Of a stretch of DNA of 64,000 bases, positions 10,347 to 22,739 are shown piece after piece. Source of the DNA: Ambrosia x helenae (lineage: Eukaryota > Streptophyta > Magnoliopsida > Asterales > Asteraceae); the NCBI GenBank assembly GCA_030844895.1, contig CM061225.1:99797188-99861187 (forward strand), read 5' to 3'. The notes under the pieces are model-generated. The model did not search any database. It had not been told where the DNA came from and saw only the letters and a program-made list of their open reading frames with translations. Both the position numbers and the translations under genes were made by a program. Within the stretch, counting starts at the first letter, position 1. Every line of letters starts with the position of its first letter.

Positions 10347-12157
10347 TGGTTATAGGGAATTAGGTTATTAGATAAAATGGTCTAGACTATAACCGAACTT
10401 TAACTTGCATGCATAATATTTCCTGAATTACCCTACCCCTCATTTCCCTCTACTTTCCTTCTTCTATCTATCCCTTCTTCTCTCACTCCATTCTTCTCAT
10501 CTTTCATCATGGTGCATAGAGACGGTGTCCTACAAGGAGTGGAAGGTCTACATCAGTATGGAACAGAGACAGTACCTTTCATGAAGACACTCTTAGGCAT
10601 AATGCCTACTCTTATTGTTACTCCTTCGAAGTTGTTGAACTTTAATGAGTGTGATAAGGACACGTGCAATCTGGAAGGGTGGACGCCTGTACACTGGGTT
10701 TTCTGGCATAGGCAAGCATAGCGCATAAATCCATTTACGGACCTGTTATGCTTACCTGGGGATTCTTGGAGTGAGTGTCCACTTATAGGCTAAAGCATGT
10801 CTTCTTTGATCACCATTGGGTTCAATTCCTTTGAAAAGTCAACGTTCTTGTTGAGCTTTACAGCTAGACAAGGGCACTCCAAACATTTTATGCAAGCTTT
10901 TTCAATAATACTCTCTCGGTTCATATACAATATTTTGTATTTCATGATTTTCATATATTGCTTACAAGTTCATACTTTCATAATCATCTATGGATTTCAC
11001 AATCACACTTCACCTTACCCTCTTAGCCACTTTTTAAATATTCAACACCCTACCCAAATCATATTATTTCTTTTCTCCACATGTTATTTTAAAAACTAAA
11101 ACCTCATACTTTAGCACAAACTAAAGATTTCTAAAACTAGTTGTATTACCTAGTAACTTTACAAAGTACATATTTTCCTCGAACTTAAATTCAATTGATT
11201 ATTTATTGACGTAACAAACGATTTTGTATATAATGTTTTAAACTATTACAAAGCCTACTTAGCTTGTACTATTTAACAACTTTTGCCTTATGTACAAAAC
11301 CAAATTTTGAAAATATTTATTTTTTTTGGAATAATATCTAGTCTCTAGATTCTCCATCAACACTCACCCATTTTCAACTTGTTCAAATTCTTACAATATT
11401 TTGCATATACCACAATCATGTTTTCTTATACACTTGATTATAACCTTTGATCCAAACCCCAAAATTTACACTACTATATAATCTCCTTACTATAAAATAA
11501 ACTCTTTATCAACTATCTTCACATTCAATATCGCTCACAACCTTGATCCTGCTTCAAGATTTTTCATCATCCTCTCAAGAACTAAATTCATATCCTTCAC
11601 CTTCTCACGCATGAACTAGTTACCCATGATAATCAAACTACTAAAAACCTGATACTTGATTCTACAGGATTTTTCCAAAACATCATTGTTTATGAAACTT
11701 GATTTTCCCTTAATTTGACTATTCACTGGACATTTAATTATTCATGATACTCGTGTTTTCATTTTCTTGATCTTATTATCATTTTGTACCCAATTATGAC
11801 ATACTCAAAGGCATATAACATCTAGAGATTTCCTTGCATACTATTATGTACGAACACAAATTGGTAGTCTATCATATTGGTTACGTTTATTTTAATCGTA
11901 CACTTACATTTATTTGAAACGTTTAGACTTGATACTTGATCTTACAGAGCTTTTCTAAGAAAACATCATTGCTTATTATATGAAACTTGATTTTTTCCTT
12001 TAACTTGACTATTCATTGAACATCTAATCATTCATGATACTCGTAAACATTTAATTATTCATGATAACACTTACACTTAATGGTTGTAGTACTTACAAAC
12101 TTGCTTGCATAAACATGCTATCAATTTGCAATCTATGTGAATAATAATTGTTGCACT

Positions 12158-12350
12158 TATTAGAGGTCATCATGCCTTTTTCAACAGTCGGGAGAGGCCC
12201 TACAACCTGCTCCACGACTGGTGGAGGCTATCGAACATACTCAACGATTGGTAGAGGTCACTATGCCTTTTCAAACAGTCGGGAGAGGCCCTACAACCTA
12301 CTCCACGGCTGGTGGAGGCTATCAAACCTGCTCAACAATCGGTGGGTCAT
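12158..12350 (+). repeat. Repeated conserved non-coding block near the internal 3' end
   Basis: Two units of about 95 bp each contain CAGTCGGGAGAGGCCCTAC followed by GGTGGAGGCTATC. The same motifs, diverged, occur on the minus strand of the second array near 57940-58030. An identical copy in internal region 2 is at 17374-17566. Conservation between families without an open frame suggests an RNA structure such as a packaging or dimerisation signal. Confidence 0.7.
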
Positions 12351-12864
12351 AGAAGGACACAAAACCCTAATGTAAGGTAAATTGATGATTCCGGTCCGGA
12401 ACGTAATCATGAATTTACAGGTGCATTAGGGTAGTGTGAAATTCTATTGGAGTTTTTGGAAAGGCGACCAGTACGTTTTCAAGGTATCAAAGGTGTGGTG
12501 GGTTAGCTGCGGTACACCCTGTATACAAGCACTAATGATGCATTGAAAGCGAGATTGGAAGTCGGACCAGGAACAAACTCTGGTTATTTGGTAGTCTATT
12601 TAGTCTTGTTATAGTCAATCAACTCGTACATTTATTTTAGGAGTCCTAAAACTTGAAGTAGTGATTTACTAGATTCTTGCTCTCTTTACCCTTTCAAGAC
12701 GAACCTAACCTAATCCTTAACTCACACCTATCAAACCTCTTATCCAAATCATTCGAAACAATTCGCTTTGTTACCTATAAATTACGTCGTACCTTAACCC
12801 AAAATTTTCCAAACCGCAGTTATTTTAATTTCTACCCAAGCATCCATAATCATATGTTACTATT

Positions 12865-12899
12865 AACTTCGGGACGAAGTTTCTAAAAGTAGGGGATGC
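12865..12899 (+). other. Hairpin plus polypurine tract before LTR2
   Basis: AACTTCG-GGA-CGAAGTT (12865-12881) is a perfect 7-bp stem, followed by the purine-rich AAAAGTAGGGGATGC touching the LTR start. The same pair precedes LTR3 (18081-18115) and, on the minus strand, lies beside the LTRs of the second array (57592-57626). Confidence 0.8.
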
Positions 12900-12955
12900 T
12901 GTGACATCCGTCACTTTTTTTTTTCATTATATATATACATATAAATATTTTTTTA

Positions 12956-12987
<32 letters not shown>

Positions 12988-15545
12988 AATAAAAAAATTC
13001 AGATTTTATTATATACATTTTTTTTTTTTACCATCTCCAAACCATAACCAAACCATAACCCATTAACTTAACCCAACACCCCTAACCCAACCATCTCCTC
13101 CCTGAAGCCCAAATGCTGCTTGGCCCATCACCCACGAAGCCCATCAGCGAGGCCCAGCTCCACTCTTCCTTCTACCTGTTTTAAAAAAAAAAATGTTGCT
13201 CCAGGGGTTCGAACCGGGGACCTTCCAGACGCCACCCTCACTCACCAACCATCTAAGCTATGTAGGTTATTTGATTTTTATTCAAATCAATTTTTATTTA
13301 TAACCTTTTAAATGCTGCTGCTACTGGACGCTGTCATGAACAGACACGCGAACCAGCCAGCATTTCTCAACTTTTGGCCTTGATTGACCTTAATATTGGA
13401 AACAATTGACTATAGAACTCGCGTAAATAATTAATACATCAAACCCGCGTCCATTACACATCAATTAACCATAAATCATTGACTAATTTGATTGATTACG
13501 CGTATGGACTTTAAGGTTTAGTCAAACCTTCCAATTAACCTATACATCGATCCTCAGTATAAATTGGACACCTACGAAGCATCACAACTCGCCACTCAAT
13601 CTTTCTCAACCTCCAATTCTCTCTGAAACACTCTAAATATTATTATCTTGTTCGTAGTTTGACTATTTCTTTGACCCGGCAATCATACTAAATTCAACAC
13701 TGTGAGTCTCATTTCTTTTGTGGGTTATGTTCATCGGCCATCATACAGCAATAGCCCTATGGTTAATCAGGCTATTGATGTGTGATTTGGCCAATTGCAA
13801 ATTCTAGGGCTCGTTCGTGTTATTTGGGGATAAACTTGATTTGTGTATTCGTATATAATTAATTTTGAACGGAAAACATCACAACCACCGGCCTAGGCCA
13901 AGTGGTTGTGACCTTGTTGCAACTCAGAGGTCACCCGGGTTCGAGTCCCGGCTCTGACCGGTTTTGTTCCTTTTTTTTCTTCTTTTTTTTTAAACAAACA
14001 ATTATATATATATATATATATATATTAAAAACCTTTTTATCTTTTAAATTCATTTTAAAATATCAAAACTATTTTATAAATTCTAAAAAAATTACATTTG
14101 TTTAATCTAACATAAAAGTTTCATTTATAATTTTTATTTTTCAGAAATTCATTTATTTAATATTTATAATAATTAAATCATTTTTATACTATTAGATTTA
14201 TAAAAAATCCATTTATATATCAAAACAACTTTATTAAATTCTCCAAAAATTATCCTGACTTTTTATAAAGATAAACTTTACTGAAATAATTTTTAATTCA
14301 GTAAAATCATTTATTTTATATTTTTAATCAATTTTTGTTAGATTTAATCATAATTAAATCATAATAAATCCAATTTTCATCATTTTTGCACCAAAATTTT
14401 ATACAAATTATTTTTAATTATTTGGAGCAGAAATATGATTTTTAAAATAAGAAATCTTTAATTTTAGTATTTTTGAATATTAAAGTTAAATGTTGGCTAT
14501 TTATAAATAAATAGATTTAAAAATCTATTTTAAATGAAATAATTTTATAAAAATTATTTCTATACTTCAAACACTGTATTGTGTACATTCTAAATTCAAA
14601 TTTTATTAAGAGACTTTTTATTTAATTATTTATTAAATTTCTCATAATTAATAGACAATTTGATTATTAAACAAATAAACTTTATCCCCAATTCGAAGCC
14701 CTAGAAATACGTGTATCCTAGAGTTATTTCACTCATACATTATCAATTACTTTAGGTTAATCATTTGGGAGTAATCTCAAATTCATATTTCGTTGTCCAA
14801 GTCCAAATTCAAGTTATTACGTGAACTGTGAGTATTCCTACCCCTTTTTGCTTTTATACATTTTTGGGGTGTTACATGTACACTATTACAATTTCAAATA
14901 CAAGATTACATTTTTACAATACAATTCTAGTACTATGTGCATTGCTTACAACGTGCTTTATGCTTAGACAATACATGTGGATTACATTTGTACTTAGTGA
15001 AATCATTAACATGGTACAAGCCGACCTTAACATTGGATATCGCTATTTGGATTGACAACCCGCCTAGATTGATTCTCCCCCTTTTTCATCGGAGAATCCG
15101 TGGCCAGTGTTAAGTTATCATCCATTTATTGGTTGAGTACACTACAGTTCATACAGTACATTATACAGTCACAGGGTTGATTTCGCTCATTTGTATGATA
15201 CATGGTTTACATATCCACACTGTAGCTTGCACTTGAATTGTATAACTTTTTAACCTACTATATATATCAAATCTAGGAATGCTCACCAACATTTCATATG
15301 TTGACCAAATCTATTTGTACATGTTTCAGGTGCAGTTTGATCTAGTGCTTTAGCAAGGAACATTTAGTGTTTTATTTCAATTCAGTCATTTCAATATTTA
15401 CATTTCATTTAGACAATGTAATTTCCATTTCCATGTAAGACAATTTTGGATTATTCAATAATATTTACATTTTAGTACCATGAGCTTTTGAACAATCGTC
15501 ACTACGTGGCACCTCGATGATTCCGCCATCGGTTGGGGTGTTACA
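12900..15545 (+). repeat. LTR2 of array 1
   Basis: This central LTR of 2,646 bp is shared by two internal regions, acting as 3' LTR of the left unit and 5' LTR of the right one. It carries the same tRNA-like pair at 13190-13265 (antisense) and 13886-13967 (sense). A private variant is GATATCGC near 15037, where LTR1 and LTR3 read GATAGCGC. Confidence 0.92.
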
Positions 15546-18115
15546 GATTGGTATCAGAGCCATGGTTATAGGGAATTAGGTTATTAGATAAAATGGCCTA
15601 GACTATAACCGAACTTTAACTTGCATGCATAATATTTCCTGAATTACCCTACCCCTCATTTCCCTCTACTTTCCTTCTTCTATCTATCCCTTCTTCTCTC
15701 ACTCCATTCTTCTCATCTTTCATCATGGTGCATAGAGACGGTGTCCTACAAGGAGTGGAAGGTCTACATCAGTATGGAACAGAGACAGTACCTTTCATGA
15801 AGACACTCTTAGGCATAATGCCTACTCTTATTGTTACTCCTTCGAAGTTGTTGAACTTTAATGAGTGTGATAAGGACACGTGCAATCTGGAAGGGTGGAC
15901 GCCTGTACACTGGGTTTTCTGGCATAGGCAAGCATAGCGCATAAATCCATTTACGGACCTGTTATGCTTACCTGGGGATTCCTGGAGTGAGTGTCCACTT
16001 ATAGGCTAAAGCATGTCTTCTTTGATCACCATTGGGTTCAATTCCTTTGAAAAGTCAACGTTCTTGTTGAGCTTTACAGCTAGACAAGGGCACTCCAAAC
16101 ATTTTATGCAAGCTTTTTCAATAATACTCTCTCGGTTCATATACAATATTTTGTATTTCATGATTTTCATATATTGCTTACAAGTTCATACTTTCATAAT
16201 CATCTATGGATTTCACAATCACACTTCACCTTACCCTCTTAGCCACTTTTTAAATATTCAACACCCTACCCAAATCATATTATTTCTTTTCTCCACATGT
16301 TATTTTAAAAACTAAAACCTCATACTTTAGCACAAACTAAAGATTTCTAAAACTAGTTGTATTACCTAGTAACTTTACAAAGTACATATTTTCCTCGAAC
16401 TTAAATTCAATTGATTATTTATTGACGTAACAAACGATTTTGTATATAATGTTTTAAACTATTACAAAGCCTACTTAGCTTGTACTATTTAACAACTTTT
16501 GCCTTATGTACAAAACCAAATTTTGAAAATATTTATTTTTTTTGGAATAATATCTAGTCTCTAGATTCTCCATCAACACTCACCCATTTTCAACTTGTTC
16601 AAATTCTTACAATATTTTGCATATACCACAATCATGTTTTCTTATACACTTGATTATAACCTTTGATCCAAACCCCAAAATTTACACTACTATATAATCT
16701 CCTTACTATAAAATAAACTCTTTATCAACTATCTTCACATTCAATATCGCTCACAACCTTGATCCTGCTTCAAGATTTTTCATCATCCTCTCAAGAACTA
16801 AATTCATATCCTTCACCTTCTCACGCATGAACTAGTTACCCATGATAATCAAACTACTAAAAACCTGATACTTGATTCTACAGGATTTTTCCAAAACATC
16901 ATTGTTTATGAAACTTGATTTTCCCTTAATTTGACTATTCACTGGACATTTAATTATTCATGATACTCGTGTTTTCATTTTCTTGATCTTATTATCATTT
17001 TGTACCCAATTATGACATACTCAAAGGCATATAACATCTAGAGATTTCCTTGCATACTATTATGTACGAACACAAATTGGTAGTCTATCATATTGGTTAC
17101 GTTTATTTTAATCGTACACTTACATTTATTTGAAACGTTTAGACTTGATACTTGATCTTACAGAGCTTTTCTAAGAAAACATCATTGCTTATTATATGAA
17201 ACTTGATTTTTTCCTTTAACTTGACTATTCATTGAACATCTAATCATTCATGATACTCGTAAACATTTAATTATTCATGATAACACTTACACTTAATGGT
17301 TGTAGTACTTACAAACTTGCTTGCATAAACATGCTATCAATTTGCAATCTATGTGAATAATAATTGTTGCACTTATTAGAGGTCATCATGCCTTTTTCAA
17401 CAGTCGGGAGAGGCCCTACAACCTGCTCCACGACTGGTGGAGGCTATCGAACATACTCAACGATTGGTAGAGGTCACTATGCCTTTTCAAACAGTCGGGA
17501 GAGGCCCTACAACCTACTCCACGGCTGGTGGAGGCTATCAAACCTGCTCAACAATCGGTGGGTCATAGAAGGACACAAAACCCTAATGTAAGGTAAATTG
17601 ATGATTCCGGTCCGGAACGTAATCATGAATTTACAGGTGCATTAGGGTAGTGTGAAATTCTATTGGAGTTTTTGGAAAGGCGACCAGTACGTTTTCAAGG
17701 TATCAAAGGTGTGGTGGGTTAGCTGCGGTACACCCTGTATACAAGCACTAATGATGCATTGAAAGCGAGATTGGAAGTCGGACCAGGAACAAACTCTGGT
17801 TATTTGGTAGTCTATTTAGTCTTGTTATAGTCAATCAACTCGTACATTTATTTTAGGAGTCCTAAAACTTGAAGTAGTGATTTACTAGATTCTTGCTCTC
17901 TTTACCCTTTCAAGACGAACCTAACCTAATCCTTAACTCACACCTATCAAACCTCTTATCCAAATCATTCGAAACAATTCGCTTTGTTACCTATAAATTA
18001 CGTCGTACCTTAACCCAAAATTTTCCAAACCGCAGTTATTTTAATTTCTACCCAAGCATCCATAATCATATGTTACTATTAACTTCGGGACGAAGTTTCT
18101 AAAAGTAGGGGATGC
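15546..18115 (+). mobile_element. Internal region 2 of array 1, non-coding
   Basis: It is the same length as internal region 1 (2,570 bp) and nearly identical, with rare substitutions such as ATGGCCTAG near 15594 for ATGGTCTAG. The primer-binding site is at 15549-15562 and the polypurine tract ends at 18115. It has no coding domain. Confidence 0.88.
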
Positions 18116-18171
18116 TGTGACATCCGTCACTTTTTTTTTTCATTATATATATACATATAAATATTTTTTTA

Positions 18172-18203
<32 letters not shown>

Positions 18204-20754
18204 AATAAAAAAATTCAGATTTTATTATATACATTTTTTTTTTTACCATCTCCAAACCATAACCAAACCATAACCCATTAACTTAACCCAACACCCCTAA
18301 CCCAACCATCTCCTCCCTGAAGCCCAAATGCTGCTTGGCCCATCACCCACGAAGCCCATCAGCGAGGCCCAGCTCCACTCTTCCTTCTACCTGTTTTAAA
18401 AAAAAAAATGTTGCTCCAGGGGTTCGAACGGGGACCTTCCAGACGCCACCCTCACTCACCAACCATCTAAGCTATGTAGGTTATTTGATTTTTATTCAAA
18501 TCAATTTTTATTTATAACCTTTTAAATGCTGCTGCTACTGGACGCTGTCATGAACAGACACGCGAACCAGCCAGCATTTCTCAACTTTTGGCCTTGATTG
18601 ACCTTAATATTGGAAACAATTGACTATAGAACTCGCGTAAATAATTAATACATCAAACCCGCGTCCATTACACATCAATTAACCATAAATCATTGACTAA
18701 TTTGATTGATTACGCGTATGGACTTTAAGGTTTAGTCAAACCTTCCAATTAACCTATACATCGATCCTCAGTATAAATTGGACACCTACGAAGCATCACA
18801 ACTCGCCACTCAATCTTTCTCAACCTCCAATTCTCTCTGAAACACTCTAAATATTATTATCTTGTTCGTAGTTTGACTATTTCTTTGACCCGGCAATCAT
18901 ACTAAATTCAACACTGTGAGTCTCATTTCTTTTGTGGGTTATGTTCATCGGCCATCATACAGCAATAGCCCTATGGTTAATCAGGCTATTGATGTGTGAT
19001 TTGGCCAATTGCAAATTCTAGGGCTCGTTCGTGTTATTTGGGGATAAACTTGATTTGTGTATTCGTATATAATTAATTTTGAACGGAAAACATCACAACC
19101 ACCGGCCTAGGCCAAGTGGTTGTGACCTTGTTGCAACTCAGAGGTCACCCGGGTTCGAGTCCGGCTCTGACCGGTTTTGTTCCTTTTTTTTCTTCTTTTT
19201 TTTTAAACAAACAATTATATATATATATATATATTAAAAACCTTTTTATCTTTTAAATTCATTTTAAAATATCAAAACTATTTTATAAATTCTAAAAAAA
19301 TTACATTTGTTTAATCTAACATAAAAGTTTCATTTATAATTTTTATTTTTCAGAAATTCATTTATTTAATATTTATAATAATTAAATCATTTTTATACTA
19401 TTAGATTTATAAAAAATCCATTTATATATCAAAACAACTTTATTAAATTCTCCAAAAATTATCCTGACTTTTTATAAAGATAAACTTTACTGAAATAATT
19501 TTTAATTCAGTAAAATCATTTATTTTATATTTTTAATCAATTTTTGTTAGATTTAATCATAATTAAATCATAATAAATCCAATTTTCATCATTTTTGCAC
19601 CAAAATTTTATACAAATTATTTTTAATTATTTGGAGCAGAAATATGATTTTTAAAATAAGAAATCTTTAATTTTAGTATTTTTGAATATTAAAGTTAAAT
19701 GTTGGCTATTTATAAATAAATAGATTTAAAAATCTATTTTAAATGAAATAATTTTATAAAAATTATTTCTATACTTCAAACACTGTATTGTGTACATTCT
19801 AAATTCAAATTTTATTAAGAGACTTTTTATTTAATTATTTATTAAATTTCTCATAATTAATAGACAATTTGATTATTAAACAAATAAACTTTATCCCCAA
19901 TTCGAAGCCCTAGAAATACGTGTATCCTAGAGTTATTTCACTCATACATTATCAATTACTTTAGGTTAATCATTTGGGAGTAATCTCAAATTCATATTTC
20001 GTTGTCCAAGTCCAAATTCAAGTTATTACGTGAACTGTGAGTATTCCTACCCCTTTTTGCTTTTATACATTTTTGGGGTGTTACATGTACACTATTACAA
20101 TTTCAAATACAAGATTACATTTTTACAATACAATTCTAGTACTATGTGCATTGCTTACAACGTGCTTTATGCTTAGACAATACATGTGGATTACATTTGT
20201 ACTTAGTGAAATCATTAACATGGTACAAGCCGACCTTAACATTGGATAGCGCTATTTGGATTGACAACCCGCCTAGATTGATTCTCCCCCTTTTTCATCG
20301 GAGAATCCGTGGCCAGTGTTAAGTTATCATCCATTTATTGGTTGAGTACACTACAGTTCATACAGTACATTATACAGTCACAGGGTTGATTTCGCTCATT
20401 TGTATGATACATGGTTTACATATCCACACTGTAGCTTGCACTTGAATTGTATAACTTTTTAACCTACTATATATATCAAATCTAGGAATGCTCACCAACA
20501 TTTCATATGTTGACCAAATCTATTTGTACATGTTTCAGGTGCAGTTTGATCTAGTGCTTTAGCAAGGAACATTTAGTGTTTTATTTCAATTCAGTCATTT
20601 CAATATTTACATTTCATTTAGACAATGTAATTTCCATTTCCATGTAAGACAATTTTGGATTATTCAATAATATTTACATTTTAGTACCATGAGCTTTTGA
20701 ACAATCGTCACTACGTGGCACCTCGATGATTCCGCCATCGGTTGGGGTGTTACA
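18116..20754 (+). repeat. LTR3 of array 1
   Basis: This right-most LTR is 2,639 bp. Compared with LTR1 and LTR2 it has single-C deletions in both tRNA-like modules, near 18430 (GGTTCGAACGGGG) and near 19162 (TTCGAGTCCGGCTC). It is followed by the AAAAT target duplication. Confidence 0.92.
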
Positions 20755-20759
20755 AAAAT

Positions 20760-21771
20760 GATTCTTTAATAATAAAAATGATTCTTTATAAAGAAATACA
20801 TAATACAAAATAGAGGCCATACAAAAAAGACATTTTCTGTAAAAACACATAGGTAACATAAAAAAAACTCATACATTCGAAAAAAAAATAGACAGACATG
20901 GTGCAAAAACACACGAGTGTTACATGTGTAACAGGAAAACACAACAAAAACTTTTGTAGTCTGCAGTAAACATAGAGCAGAATCTGATATGCTAGAAAAC
21001 ATAGAAAACAGAATTTGACTGCAAAAAAACGGATATACTACACACGTAACATCCTAACTCAGCACAAAGATTATACAAAAATATAGACGATAGAAACACC
21101 CTAACTACCACATAAAACGAAAAATCATTCTCGATGTTTAACATTATAAATCACCCAAAAAAAAATAGATGCTAGTAACACACAAAAAATCAACAATTAT
21201 TTCCAACTTAAAAAAATAAAAATATTAAACCACCTAACCCCCAAAAGAAGACATTTCCTGTAAAAAAGTGAAATATTCATGGTCTTTTTTTATGAATTAA
21301 AAAAAAGCAAATTAAAAATAAAGTCAATTATTATGCTTACTAAAAATGATGACGTGAATCTTTTGGAAAACAAAAATAACAATCTAAAAAGACAAATAAT
21401 AACTTGAAACACCATTAATATATAAAAAACACTTAACTTGCAACACCATGGCAAAAACAGACATTTTCTGTTACGTGTGTAACAGATGTTTTTTACTGCA
21501 GGCTATAAAGATTTTATATTACAGATGTTTTTTACTGCAGGCTTTATAGATTTTATATATATATTACATAGAAGTAACAAATAATTATATAGAATGCGAA
21601 GTGTTTTAAAGATTTTAGTGGTTTGAGGTATTAGACATCAATGATCAATGCTAGCTCATGTTCTTAAATCTTAGCATATCTATTATTTAAAAATCAAAAC
21701 TTGGTGATCACCATTTACCAAAACCCATTTTCCCAAACACCCACCAATAGTTAGTCCCAATTCAAATACAA

Positions 21772-21813
<42 letters not shown>

Positions 21814-22414
21814 TTTTTAATAACATAAACCAAATGAGCCATGCTCTGTTTAGTTTAATAATTGAATCTGGGTAAGAGAAACTTTTAAATCTTGTTTTGT
21901 CTTTGTTGGACCATAATTTTCGGTATTTTGTTGTCTTGCTTCGTGTCGTATAATTTGAACCATAAGTTCGATTTCATAAAAAAAAAAAAAAAAATTGCAA
22001 CTGATTTCATAAAACCACAAGTTCACATATCCTTTCTTCCCAAATCAGATTTCATAAAAACCCTAGAATCATTTTTCAGTTCGATTGACCCTGAATTTGC
22101 AACTGATTATCATAGGGATATTGCTACAAAAAATAAAAGACAAAAGAAGGCATGAAAGTAATACCAGAAAAAAAACGTCAAAACTAGAGACGGAGGAGGG
22201 TGGTCGATGTCGTATACTCCGGTTAAGCTCAGGCGACCACAGAAAAACCGATAAAATTTGGAATTTATTGTGTGGGTTTGTTTGCGGAATGGTTTCGATT
22301 CGAAATATAGGTGTAGATGAGTTTAATGATCAGAAGGATTAAGATATGGGTTTATTATTGGGTTTATATAGTTTGTAAAGAGGGACGATGATTCCAGATC
22401 TATCTTCATTGTTA

Positions 22415-22472
<58 letters not shown>

Positions 22473-22686
22473 AAGAGATAAAATAATATAGGAGAGAGGC
22501 ACTTCTTTATATAGGAGGGATAATAAAAAAATTCAAATTATTAAATGGTGGGAAAAGGAAAATGTCTAATATACCCCTTAAGACAATAAAATAATACTTC
22601 CACTAGTGGGTGATGTGGAACCATGAGAACCACTAGTTGGGTTTCGGGAGTTTCTTCAAAATTTTGGGTTTCTTGTGGATACTTAG

Positions 22687-22688
<2 letters not shown>
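20760..22688. other. Right part of TA-flanked element 3
   Basis: This block resumes element 3 after the LTR array. It is homologous to 4801-5960 of element 2, including ACATGTGTAACAGG motifs, an AAT microsatellite near 21772-21814 and a (GA)n tract at about 22422-22469. Small frames at 21892-22342 overlap one another and have no recognisable domain. Confidence 0.65.

Positions 22689-22736
<48 letters not shown>
22689..22736. repeat. (TA)n tract, right border of the element cluster
   Basis: About 48 bp of TA follows the right end of element 3. It is the last of four TA tracts that bound the three elements. Confidence 0.95.

Positions 22737-22739
<3 letters not shown>

Larger units (their letters stand above)
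10330..12899 (+). mobile_element. Internal region 1 of array 1, non-coding
   Basis: This 2,570-bp region runs from the primer-binding site to the polypurine tract. Its open frames are all under about 100 codons and show no gag-pol motif. A 70-codon frame at 10509-10721 lies in a block conserved as nucleotide sequence with the second array (minus strand near 58430-58590), which suggests a conserved leader and not a protein. Near the 3' end there is a repeated GGTGGAGGCTATC / CGGGAGAGGCCCTAC block. Confidence 0.85.
7677..20754 (+). mobile_element. Tandem LTR-retrotransposon array (LTR-INT-LTR-INT-LTR), 5-bp TSD
   Basis: Three LTRs of about 2.65 kb alternate with two internal regions of 2,570 bp each. 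The whole unit is flanked by AAAAT at 7672-7676 and 20755-20759, a perfect 5-bp TSD, so it behaves as one insertion. LTRs begin TGTGACATCC and end GGGGTGTTACA. A primer-binding site matching the 3' end of initiator tRNA-Met follows LTR1 and LTR2, and a polypurine tract precedes LTR2 and LTR3. No gag, protease, reverse transcriptase or integrase is recognisable. The CTTCGGGACGAAG hairpin before the purine tract, the long LTRs and the tRNA-Met site fit a non-autonomous Ty3/Gypsy chromovirus (Del/Tekay-like); that placement is inference. Confidence 0.9.
6199..22688. mobile_element. TA-flanked inverted-repeat element 3, interrupted by a 13-kb LTR array
   Basis: The left end, GGGGAAGGATTAAATAAAAA, is almost identical to that of element 2. 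The right end read inwards begins GGCTAAGTATCCACAAGAAA. Flanks on both sides are (TA)n. The first ~1.3 kb and the last ~1.9 kb are homologous to element 2 in several blocks. The middle, 7677-20754, is a nested LTR-retrotransposon array with its own TSD, so the original element was about 3.4 kb. It has one long frame (6800-7309, minus) and no visible transposase. The element belongs to the same family as element 2. Confidence 0.75.

Noticed and set aside
10509..10721. 70-codon frame in the internal regions (MVHRDGVLQGVEG...) as a gag gene
   Set aside because: No gag motif; the related array conserves the nucleotide block but not a matching frame.
7677..20754. Large repeats as a CRISPR-like or satellite array
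   Set aside because: Unit structure, primer-binding sites, purine tracts and TSD identify LTR-retrotransposons in a plant genome.
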